A DNA stretch of 33,820 nucleotides from Microcaldota archaeon (GTDB lineage Archaea; Micrarchaeota; Micrarchaeia; Anstonellales; Bilamarchaeaceae): the NCBI GenBank assembly GCA_018812625.1, contig JAHJDH010000003.1:1-33820 (forward strand), written 5' to 3'. The position numbers were made by a program, and so were the translations under genes. Shown here one piece after another: positions 17,701 through 29,700 of this stretch. Every line of letters begins with the position of its first letter. The first letter of the stretch is position 1. The notes below the pieces were generated by a model. The model did not search any database and was not told the origin of the DNA. It saw only the letters and a program-made list of their open reading frames with translations.

Positions 17701-20700
17701 GAACCCTGAGAGGATGGAACTCTTAGAAACTGCATGCTCCAATTCCGCAATTGGTGTGCAGCTTTTCCAGATGGTTTTGACAATCCGTCTGGAGCCTGGA
17801 CTGACTATGGAGGATGCTGCAAAGAAAGCGCTCCAGAGCCTGAATCCAGGAAAAAAAATCACCAGTGATGAAGTTACCGGCCTCGTGAAGACATATGAAG
17901 GCGCAGAAAAGGCACGTGACAAACCAGGAGGCGCAGCAGTAATGGCATTAGAACTTCTCAAAAGAAGTTCCCTATTCATAGAAATCGCCAACAAGAAGAA
18001 AGCAGTCGAAGTGATGCAGTCAAGGGCAATAGGACTGGTGGAAAAATCACTCTACCAGCCTTTGATAGACGCTCTTGGAAGGTACCTTATTAATATATCC
18101 CAAGGAGAGAAACCCAAGGACGAAGATATTCTTCTGATACAAAGAAGCCCGCAGATTCTAGCCGGAAACGGAGGTACTGTAAGCAGACTTTTTGTCACAT
18201 CACAAGACCCTGCCATCAGGATGCAGCAGGCAGAAGTTTTCGCCGGACTCAGGAGCATAGATCAGGTACTTAAACCGCTTCGCGGACTGATCAGGGAAAG
18301 GACTGCAGCGATTTATGCAAAGGCACAGGAAGAACTTGAAAAAGGCAACCTAAACGAAACAGCAGTTTATCTCTCACTTGCGCAAGCTTACGCAAGCACA
18401 AGAACACCAAAGGAAAGGAAAGAAATACAAGATTATGTTTCAAGGCTCTCAAAATCCACCATGAGCGAAAATGAAATGCTAGCGCTCCCGAAAGATGAAC
18501 GACCTATAACTTCTGCCGAAGCTTTATGGATTTCCAAAGTTTATCGAGAGAGATTTGATATTTCAACAGGGATAAGAAACCCTGCCCAAAAAAGGAATTT
18601 CATTATTTATTCAGACCTTGCTCTAAAGGCATACCAACAGGGAGACCAAGATGGAGCAAACCTGCTTCGAAACGCAGCGCGCTTCTATGGAAATGCGGCG
18701 CTAGGCGGTGTCAGAGATGGCATTGCCCTTGCCGATGGCACGGATGGAATTCCTTCACTCAAACAATTGCAGGAGGGAATATCGAAAGGCCAGTCGCTCG
18801 CTCAGATACTTGGGGCCAAGAAAGGAGAGGAGGAGATAGTGCTGCAGACATTCGGATTCAGACTGCGTGAAATTGACATCATAGTCGGTTCTGCGGCTTT
18901 CGATTCCAGAATGCAGAATGTTGAATCAAGAGGAGTGCAGTACAAAGCTGAAGCCGGAAGACTCGGAAGGTTGCGCACAACCGCACAGCAGAAAAACGAC
19001 AGCATAGGAGCAGAGAGACTTGAATACCAGATTGGTCTTGTTGATATTGAAAAGACAAAAGGTTGGCTTGAGCAGGCGAAAACAACACGTGATGATGGAG
19101 TGCGCCTACTTCGGTTCTCGTTGGCAAAGGAAAGAGAGGCACTACAAAAATCAGGCGATGATGCTGCCGCACTGATGAAAGAAGCGGGCGAATTGAGAAC
19201 AAAAGGCGAGAGACTGCTCTATCTCGCGGAGAACATCCAGGCATCGGCATTACTTTTTCATACAAGCATAAGTGAAGTTGGCACAATTCACAGGCAACGT
19301 GGAAGACATGAATGCGCTATGGCTGCAGACGGATTTGTCGCAGTTGCCAAGGAGCTTCGTGACACTGAAGGCATTCCAGAAGAAGATGTGCTTGCCAAGC
19401 ACCAGATAACGATAAAAAGCGCGAACCAGAGCCTGCAAATGGGAGCGAGCCAGATTTCGCAGCAAAGAGGCATACAAAGTTCAGTATGGGGCCTGGTACA
19501 GCGTGCAAAAAAGCTTACAGCTGACAACCAAAAATTCGGAGAAGTGTATGGCAAGGAAACTAAACCTATCAAAGGATACCCGAACGTGCGCTCAAGTGCC
19601 CTGGCATATGACGAGAGCAAAATACAGAAGAGAATTGATAGGGGAACGCAACTTGCAATGTCAGAGCGTATCGGTGCGGCCGGAGGAGTGCTCAATGCCG
19701 CAGGATTCCATATGAACAGCAGCGTTCTGGCAGCTGTGATTTGCAGCAAACATTGGAACCTTATCAGGCAGGCAACTGAAAGGGAAAAAGAAGAGGGGAT
19801 GTTCGAGTTCCATACTGAGGCATGGTTAGGCTTTATTGAAAAGGGTCAGGAGTTCGCAGATCAGGGCAACATGGCAGCGGCAGAGGACCAAATGCGTTTC
19901 GTGAATTATGAGGTTGTGAAGATACAAGGATGGAGGCAGAACTTGCACAATTCATTCAATGCCAACGTAACTCTTTGGAGAATGGGCAGGGCTGATGCAA
20001 GGGCCCATGCCAGGTCACTTGCTGACAGGCACTATGATATTACAACAGACAGAGAAGTATCAGGAATAGATGAGGCTCCAAGCGGACCTCAGTCAGTGCG
20101 GGCACTTTACCGGACCATGAGATCTAAGAATAGGAAAAGATATGTCGATGCTGTAGAAAAAGCATGGACGGATTGGGAACAGAAATATATTGACAAGGGA
20201 ACTTTCCCAACAGCAGATGAGGAAGCTGCCTTTCGCACCTCAGTTGAGCAGTTGCCAGAAGTCAAAAAAGCAGTGCAACGTAACGAAGAAGTTGAGGGCA
20301 AGTTCTGGGAAGGAAATCTCTGGTCAAGCGACCTTGAGCAGGTAGACCCTCACTACCAATACATGGACCATGCATTGATGGGCTCTGCTCCAAACAGAAA
20401 AAAGCAGGACTGGCACAGATATTATTCTGAGGTTGAAGCATCGAACAGAGCCCACAGCACATGGCAAGGAAATGCACAGGATGCTAATGGACAGGCAGAC
20501 CAGGCAATGATGAGAGCAGCTCAGCTCCAATGGATAAAACAAAAAACATTCAGCACTGATGATGTGCCTGAGGGCAATCCCAAACTCAACCAAATGCTTG
20601 CGATGGCAGTTGCTGCAAATGACGGAATTGTTATAGAGACACTAAAGGCAATTGAAAGAGGAGAAGACAGTTTATTTGGAATAGGAAAAATTACTCCGGA

Positions 20701-23700
20701 AATGAGAAGGGCCGCCTTCAAATATGATTCTGATTCTGAACTTGCCACGCTTGCTTTCGATGCACTGAAACTCAGGCAGCAAGTGCACGGAGCATCGGAA
20801 AAAAGCAGAGAGTCTCTGATTGCTCAGGCAGAGGATAAGGAAATGCAGATTATGCAGCGCCTTAGAACAGATCCAAAGAAGATGGATATTATAGCATCGC
20901 ATCTCTTGCTTAGAGGAGTTAGAACAAATATCTTGACAATAGGCGCTCCAATTGACAAAATCAATGAAACCCTTGGAAGGAGTCTTGTATATATGGCAAA
21001 GCACCAAGATGGGGTGCTCCAGTTCCAGCAGCATGAAAGCGGAAGACGCATCGCAACCGACGCAGTGAACATGTATATCCAAGCACATGGAGCAAGATAC
21101 AATCTGCAACGGGCCCGTCCTCATGGTTTTGAGTCACGAGTTGCAAGAAGGCAGCTTGAACTCTCGGCAAACGGATTCCTTGGAATTGCCAGAAACGCAA
21201 GCTCAGACACTGCATATGCCCATCACCAAGCTGCACAGGGGGAGATGATAGGACAGTGGGAAAACGCATATAAGATGTATGGTGAGGCACTCGCAGGCCT
21301 TGCAACACCAGGTGGAGTGAAACCAGATGCAATTACAGAAGATATGGGATATGCATTCCAGCTCATGCGTGAATTCCCATCGGTTGCTGAAGTCACGAAG
21401 CTCAATGTTCGCCTCATGCATGCGAGCTGGGGCATATATATCGACCCGGAAACCGGAGAAACAAGTGAATTGCACCTAACAGCAAATGAGCAGAGGGTTC
21501 TGGTTGCCGCAATGCAATCTGCAAACGGCGCCCTTGAACAGATGCTCGGTACTGCCTCGAGTCTCAGAACATTCATGAGCACTGGCGCTGGTGATGAGGG
21601 CCACGAGATTCTGCTTGAATTAGAATCACATATCGAAGAAGTCGAGAAACAGATAGGAACTCTGATGCAGCATGCAGCAGCAAGGGACCCAGAATACATC
21701 AAGAAATACGGCATCACAGATGAGATGAGCCATTCTGAGCTGACTAAAATAACAGGCGATATCACCAGCCACCGCGATAAGACATTTATAAAAGTAGATT
21801 CTCTGATACAAAGCGGAACCTCATGGGACACCGCTGTAATGATCGGAGAAACACTCGTCAAAACAGTCGCCTACAGCGCGCTTGCATTCAGCGGATACGG
21901 AACAGCCGCAGGAGTAGCAGGTCTTGCTGAAACATATGTTGGTATGGAGGAGATGGTAGCCTCAAAGGGCGGACTTGACCAGATGGAAACCCGCGAACTC
22001 TGGGCATACTACGGAGGATATGCAGTAGCTGGCGCTGGAGCAATTGTTGGAGGATTGAGCGACTCGATGAGAATGGCACGCAGTCTCAGTTCACCAACTC
22101 TAGGAACAGTTGGGCTAAGGATTCCAGGAACTTCAAGTTTAGCCCCTCGGGCATTGGACAGAGTAACTAGTGTCCTGGGCTCAGGAGTCATGGACAAGAT
22201 AACAAATGTCGGCGGCCTTCTTCTTATGGGCGGTGGTGTGGCACTTGGAGGACTCGAAGTATATAACATGTATAGGGAAGGCGTAACAAGCGAAGCGCAG
22301 TATGGACTTGCATTCTGGAACGCACTGAATCCAGCCCTTGCAATTGGAGGCTCAAAGATTATGAGTCTCAATCCAAAGCTCGCACACAGCAGAAGTCTTG
22401 GGGCAACGATGTACCGCGGCATGATGGGAGGATTATTCGGAATTTCCCAGAGAGAAATGGTCGCGGCCCATAAGATGCAGAGCCAACAACAGTATAATGC
22501 AATGCGCGAATCAAGAGTTGCCAGGATTCGTGGACCGACAAGAAAAAGTACGAGAAAAGCACAGAGCCATCAGTGGGCAATTGATGAGACTGCATTCACA
22601 GCAATCGAACAAAGGCAGGGCTCCCTGACAACAGAAGAACGCATCATGGTTCTTGAGCATTACAATGCTGGAGAAGGAGGTCCAAGACAGATAAATGCAG
22701 TGGAAGCTGCAGGACTTCTTAGCGATTATAATTCACTTGTGGAATCCAGGATCGGACAGCTCTCACCTGAGGCCCAGACAAGGATAAGACAAATTCCTGA
22801 TTTGATAGGAAGGCAGCTTGAGAACGGAGAAGCGCTTGCGATAATAAATGAGTTTGGACACGAGATTCCAGGCACTCTCAAAGCTGAGATGGTTGATGGA
22901 AAACCTGTAGCAAAAGTACAGGTCGATGTCGGACGCATCATGCAATTCCTTGATGGACAGAGAATGAATGCGGCAGAGACTGGCAAAAAACCATTCTACA
23001 CACTTACAGATTACGCCTCTTACAAACAAAGACAAAGTGCAAAGGTACTTGCAGGACTTGAGCCTCCAAGCGCAGCCCCAAAACCAGTTGATACTGGTCG
23101 CGTTCTTGCAGGTCTTGATACTGCGGCAAAGTCCAGAGACTACCAGAAAACAAGAGAAGCGATTCTTGGAATTACAATTGCAGGATACAGCGATGAGCAC
23201 ATCGCTTTCGCAAGAAGCATTGCTTCAGCAGCTGACTTTTTCGCCAATTACAATGAGTTCCCGCCTGGAACTCCTGCAGAAGTAGTCAAGGCCGCACAGG
23301 CATTGGCAGGAGCAAAAGGAAAGAAGAGTAATTTCAGAGATGCCACAAATTATGGGAACGCAAAGCAGCAACTCCAGCTTGCTCTTGATGCAACAAGCGA
23401 GATATTCATCAAGCAGGCTGAGCAAACACAATCAGCAGTCACTCTCGGACTCGGCACAGCAGAAGGAGTAGCTAAATTCACAAGAAGAATTGTGCGTATG
23501 GATTCAGATGCACTTGGAGCGCTCGCACAGCTTCCGCAGGATATCCAGCAGACAGTCAGAGACCTGGCCAATGACCCGAGATTCTTTGTAGCAGCCAAAT
23601 CCACGGAAAAGGAAGAAACGATAGCAAAGTTCTCAGGCCCAGGTGGAAAACTAAGGGATGTTGCACAGGAAGCTGCGGAAAAGATTGCACCGAAATTGCC

Positions 23701-26700
23701 TCCACCAGAAGCTATTGATATACCAATTCAGAAAGCAGTAGGTGACGGTCTCACTCCAATAGTTGGTGAGGAAGTTGTGGTGCAGCCAACAGGAGCAGAT
23801 CAGACCAAGGCAATGAAGATTTCAATTGCAGGTGGTGGGGGTGGAAGAGCACATATACCTGTCCCAGAATCAGTCCCAGTAACAGCTGAGAGCGGATCTC
23901 AGCCAAGGGCAATTCCGCTTCGCCTTGTTAAGCAAAAGAGTGAAACACCTGCTGTCCCAGTACCTGCGCCTGAGCAAATGCCAGCACTTCCACCAAGGAA
24001 AAGACTGACAGAACTCGCCAGCCTGGCGCATGATGCTGTTTTTGGAACTGATGCCCAGAAGCTAAATGCCGCAGACCAGATTGAATCTTTGGACGCAGGT
24101 GAACAGAGAGCATATACAAAATTCGAAAGTCTTGCAAAAAGAATGAAAGAACGCGGAGATGATTTCAATCCAGAAAATTATTCAACTGCCTACTGGGAAC
24201 AGAACGCTGAACCAGGTGTGATTGAAGCCCAACTCAAGGCAGACAAAAAAATTGCTGATTCGCTTGTGGATGCCTATAACAAAATCAATGAGATGGGAAG
24301 CAAACCCATCGAGCATGGCGGGCTCAGACTTGCAAGAGAATACAGAAGAATGCTCAAGTACATAGCAGATGGAGACAGTCCACAGCAGGCCGCAGAAAAA
24401 GTGGTAATGGAATACAGGAACCATGAAACTCCATTCTCCTGGGAGAAGAGAACACCTGCTAGCGCCGCACCAGTAATTGCTACTGAAACAGTTCCGCTAG
24501 CAACTTATGAAGGAGCAATTGGTAATAGAATAGGAAGACCTGAACTTGAGAAGGTTATCGCAAATGCAGATGCGAGAACTCAAAGAATTGCAAGGGTGCT
24601 TGATTATTTCAGAAAAGCACTTGGCGAATCTTCTGTTCCGCCAGAGCTTCGCCCCGCACACAGGGCAACAAAAGATAGCGACAGCCCAGCGATCATCTTG
24701 GAGCAGGCATTAAGATTTACGCAGGATCTGCCGGCAGTAGTTGAATCTCCAACAGAACAAGTGTCAATAGACCTTGGACCATATCGTGGAATAGCAATGA
24801 CGCCAGGTTCAGAAGCGCTTGAAGGAGTCCTAAGCGGATATGCTGATCCACGAATTAGGGAGGTCGCAAGAGTTCTTGAGCACATCAAGGATGGAATACT
24901 CACAGAAGGCAAGGTTCCTGGTAATATGCCCAAAGAACTGATTGCAGAATATCAGGCCATGAGAAAGAGTGCAAGTTCAGAAGAAAAATTTGTTATTGGA
25001 CCAAGGGATTTGGTCGGCCAGGCAATCAATTATGTCATGAGAAAAAGAGGTCAGGCAGAAGAGGGAGAACCAATACCACTTGTCCGAAGGAAAGTTCAAC
25101 AAGCACCAGCCCAACAAGCGCAGGAAGCTCCAGTTATACCGCCCCTCCCGCCAATACCAAAGATGCCAGAAGTATCGCAAAGTGTTGAAATTCCGGTTGC
25201 AGAACAAATGAACTTTGGAGTATTTGATTTTGTTGCATCCAATCCAGGATCTGCTGCTCTTGAAGGTACACTAAGTACAATCACTGATAAAAATGTAATT
25301 GGTTTTGCAAGAGTCCTTGAAAGACTTAATAGTATGGACGCAGACTATCACCAGGTCCCTGGATTGCCTGGGGATTTGCTAAATGCTTACCGTAAATTTG
25401 TTGCTGACAAATGGAATGAAGGAGTCTACTTCCTCAAGCCTGAGCACTTTGTTGGTTTCGCAAAAGAGTATGTTGCAAAAAAACAGACTGCTGCACTGCA
25501 GGAATCACAAGCAATTCCATTGGTCAAAATAAAACCACCTGAATCTGAAGACGAGATTACTGCAGTAATACCATCAGAGGATCTGAGAACCACCAGAAAG
25601 ATGAAACGCCCAGAAGAAGTGATTGAAGTTGATCTTGGCGAGGTCCAGGTTGTAGGCCAAGAAGAACCAGTATCCCCACCGCATCCAGCACAAGGAGAAG
25701 AACCCACAATTATAACTTCTATTCCAGAGGAAGAGACAGTGCCTTTCAATCCAGCAGTGGCAGCTGATTCTACTTTGGCAAATGGAGAGCCAAAGCTTTT
25801 GAATGAACCAACTTACATAAATGGCATCCTGACAATAGAGGCAAGTGGCCTTGGCGGAGATATAGGACATGCTGTGAAACCAGAACATGCCCAGTTCGCA
25901 GTGAATGGAGAATTCAAGACTGCAGGACATAGCGTGAAACCCAAAGGACTTTGGTTGTCCTGGGGCTCTGGATGGGATAATTTTACAAAATTTGCTGGTA
26001 TCGATTTCTTGGGCAACGTTAAGTTTAAAGCAGAAATAAGATCAGGACTAAAACTATTCCTCCTTAGGGATGGCGAGGCCTTCAGCAAGATGATGACTGA
26101 ATTCAGGAAAGATATAAAGGTCGCAAAAAGAACTGAGGGCAGTTATCCTGAAGGCACATGGTATGATGGGAAAAGCTCTTACTATGAAAAGAGCCCTTGG
26201 CAATGGCTCAAAGAAAAAGGGTATGATGGCGTAGCAGTAACAGCAGATGGAGTAGGGGACACAAACTATCAGTTCATGTGGGACGCTGAGTCCATAGTTA
26301 TTTTCGAACCAAAAGGAAGTGTTAATTTACCAAATGGAGAAGCCAGGCTCAAGGAATATCAACAGAGTACTCAAAGCAAGATTGACAGTTTTATACCTGA
26401 GATAAAGAAAGAAGTTGGTGGATTGCATACACAAAAAGAGGCGTACGAATTATTAGATGCATATGCCAAAGGTACCGAGGTATTAGATCAAGATCATAAA
26501 AAATTCCTTAAAAAACTAAAAGATGATGGACTGAGTTTAGAAGATGCAGCAGAAAGCATAATCAAATACCTGATTGATGAAGAAGCGGAAGATAACAGTG
26601 TTGCTAGTATGCCAGCTCCGCATCCAGCACAAGGAGAAGAACCCACAGTTATAACTTCTATTCCAGAGGAGATAACACGGCAGGTACCGCTTCCAGGGGG

Positions 26701-29700
26701 CGAAGAAGGAGTAGTTGAACCTTCAGGACCCACACACTTATACCAGGCCCAAAGCACATCACCTGTTTCTGAAGCCCAGCCACCAATCTCAAGTGATATA
26801 CTGTTCCAAAGAATAGGACAGTCTTTGGAAAACAGCGATCTGAGACAAAGGGATGCATCCAGTATTAATGCCCAGCATGAGAGCACGCCGCTCAGTGAAG
26901 ATGCACTTGATAATGCGCTTTTCCTGTTCAAGGATAGAACAACAGATGGGAGTTCCAGAAAAATTGATGATGCAATTGAAGATGGACTCATAATCGCACC
27001 TCATCTTCCTGATACAAAACACCTTGACATATTTGCTTACTTCAACCCGGAAACAAAAAAGATTGTCAGTGTTGTTGAGTCTCATCCTGACAACATGCCA
27101 GCTTCTCTTAGAAACAATTCAGATCTACTTATAGTCAAATTTAAAGTCAATATCGAGTCAGGCAAAATTGTCGCGATCACCCAGACACCCAATGCAAACG
27201 CGACGGTTAGGATAGCAAACGAAAGGCCTACGCAAGACCTAGCATTGACAGGTCTTGTTGGAATGCGAGTCATGAAACAAAAAACGGTGCAAGCTCCTGA
27301 ACAGGTATTTTCATATGTTCATCAGCCATTGTCAAGCCAAGCTCTTCAGGATAAGCTTGTTGCTGCTGAATCCAAAGGAATAATAACTCCGGAACAAGCG
27401 AAATACTTAAGGAACCAAAGAATTTTCCTGGCAGATGAAGCTAAACGTGATCAGGCACACAGGCAGAGAGTGCTTGATGGTGGAGGCATTTTGAAACCAA
27501 AAGATTACGACTCCATCCCATTCACTGACAAGGCTGCTGATAACGCTGTGACACTGCTTAGCCATTCAAGTGATGTTGATGGACAGCAAAGAAGAACTAT
27601 TGATCTTGCGCTTGAGAGCAGCGGCTGGGTGCCAGGAGAAGCAGGAACCATTAACGCTTATTTCGACCCGAGAACAGAAAGCATAGTTGCAGTTGTCATA
27701 GATCCTACGAATATAAATTCAGATACTGATGCACCTTTTGGAATACCTAGAGAGATCGCGAGAGATACGATATTGAGCAAGGTAGAGTTCGGGATAGGAC
27801 CGGATGGAAGAATAATTAATGTCCGCGAAACACCCAACATCCCAGGAGGAAGTGCATTTGCGGATCCGGAAGGTGCGATTTTCTATTCATTAAGCGCATT
27901 GAAGGGAATGCAGATTGTTGATACTGAACCTGCAGGAGGGCCTCCAAGCGGACCGCGAAAACCATCCGAGCCAAGGGACCTAAAAGGAACAGCGCCTGCA
28001 GCGCCACGTGTTACACCAACTGACATGAAGGCCACTGCACCTGCAGCGCCAAGAGTATCTGCACAAGAAGCAGCAGCTCCGATAGCTAAAGGAATATTAA
28101 GCGGGAACCAAGATGCAATTGCAAGTTACAATAGTATGCCAAAGGCACAGCAAGATCAGATCGGATTTGAAATGACAAAACAACTCGGACTTGATACCAA
28201 CATTGGACTTACCAGATTCGCAAGAGAAGTTAGACTTAGGAACAAAAACATACTTGAAAGAATGTCTATGCTGCCGCAAGAAGTTCAGGATGCAGTAAAC
28301 AGGCTTGCCAAGGGAGATCTTAGTAAGAGCTTTGCAAGCAGAGAAAGGAAAACGCAGAAGGCTGCTGTTGAAACGGCACGTGGCGACATGCTTGATGCAA
28401 TAGAAGGCACAATGCCTGAAGCAGCACAAGAACAAGTGCCTATTGCTGTAGGTGGAGAAGTATTTGAAACTATGAAACCGCCTCAAGAACATGAAGTGCA
28501 TGAAGAAAAAGGACCTGTAATAAAAGCAGTTAAAGATTCAGGAGATGGATCAAAAGGTCCGCGAATCGTCTCGCCATGGGCAGCAGGCGGACCGAGGATA
28601 ACTGTAGGAGGACCTTCAGCAACCGCACACGTGATGCCACCAGGTGGAGGAGCAGTTGCGCCCAAACAATTACCAAGAGGGGAGCGACAAAGACAAAGGT
28701 TCCTCTCAAAACCATTTAGACAATCCAAATTAGTTAGAACATTGACTAGAGAATGGACACTTAGTAAAGGAAAAAAACTCAGCAAAGAATTCAATATGGA
28801 AATTGCTTATCTCATGACACAACCTGAGGATGTCCAGCAGAGAGTAAGAGAGAAGACAACAGCCAAGATTAGGGAAACTTCGGGAGACAAAATAGCAGAC
28901 AGTTTTGATGAAATGTTCACGATTTTAATGAATGTCAAGGGCACTCAATTTTCGCCAGAATATAAACCTGTACTTGAGCTTGCTCCAACACTTTACCAGG
29001 ATCCTGGAGGCTCGAAGACATCATATCCAGGAAAAGAAGATGTGATGAAAAGAGGTACTGAAGAACTCCTTCATGCGCAGGGAATTGAGGTTGGAAAAGG
29101 CGGGTTTGAGAACCTGCTCAATATCATGATAGAAGGGGAAATAAGGTATGGACAGTTCGGGGGTCTTTCAGAAGAAGGAGGACTACAGAGCATGCTCGCA
29201 GGAGGTCATGGCCCATACTATATTGTAGTTGACAGAAGCGTCGCTAAAACTCCAGCACCTGAAAACTTCCATATCGCTTATATCGTTCCAACAAATGAGC
29301 ACAAGAAAGGAGTGATAGCTGCATTGAACCAGGCTGTGGAACAAGGTCTGATGAGCCATGATGAGGCTGTTGGAGTGATGTCAAAAGTAGCGACATATGA
29401 TGAGTTTGCCAATGCTCCAAAGGGAATTTTCGAGAAGCCAGGCGACTTTGCTGCTTCACAGAAAGCGCAGGCTGAAGCAGTTATTGCTGGAGCTCCAACT
29501 CAGAAGCCGCCCTCAAGAATACCATTCTCAGTTAGTGATGCAGAAGTTGCAGTTGAACTGGCTTCCCTCCACCAAAGGGCAGCCTCACCTTGGGCAGGAG
29601 AAACATTCCGCAAAGAAATCAGTGCTGAGGCAATGAAAAAAGGAATCAGCTACGATCAGGCACTGGTAGAAAGGGCAAGAGGAAATGCAGTCAGGAAAAA

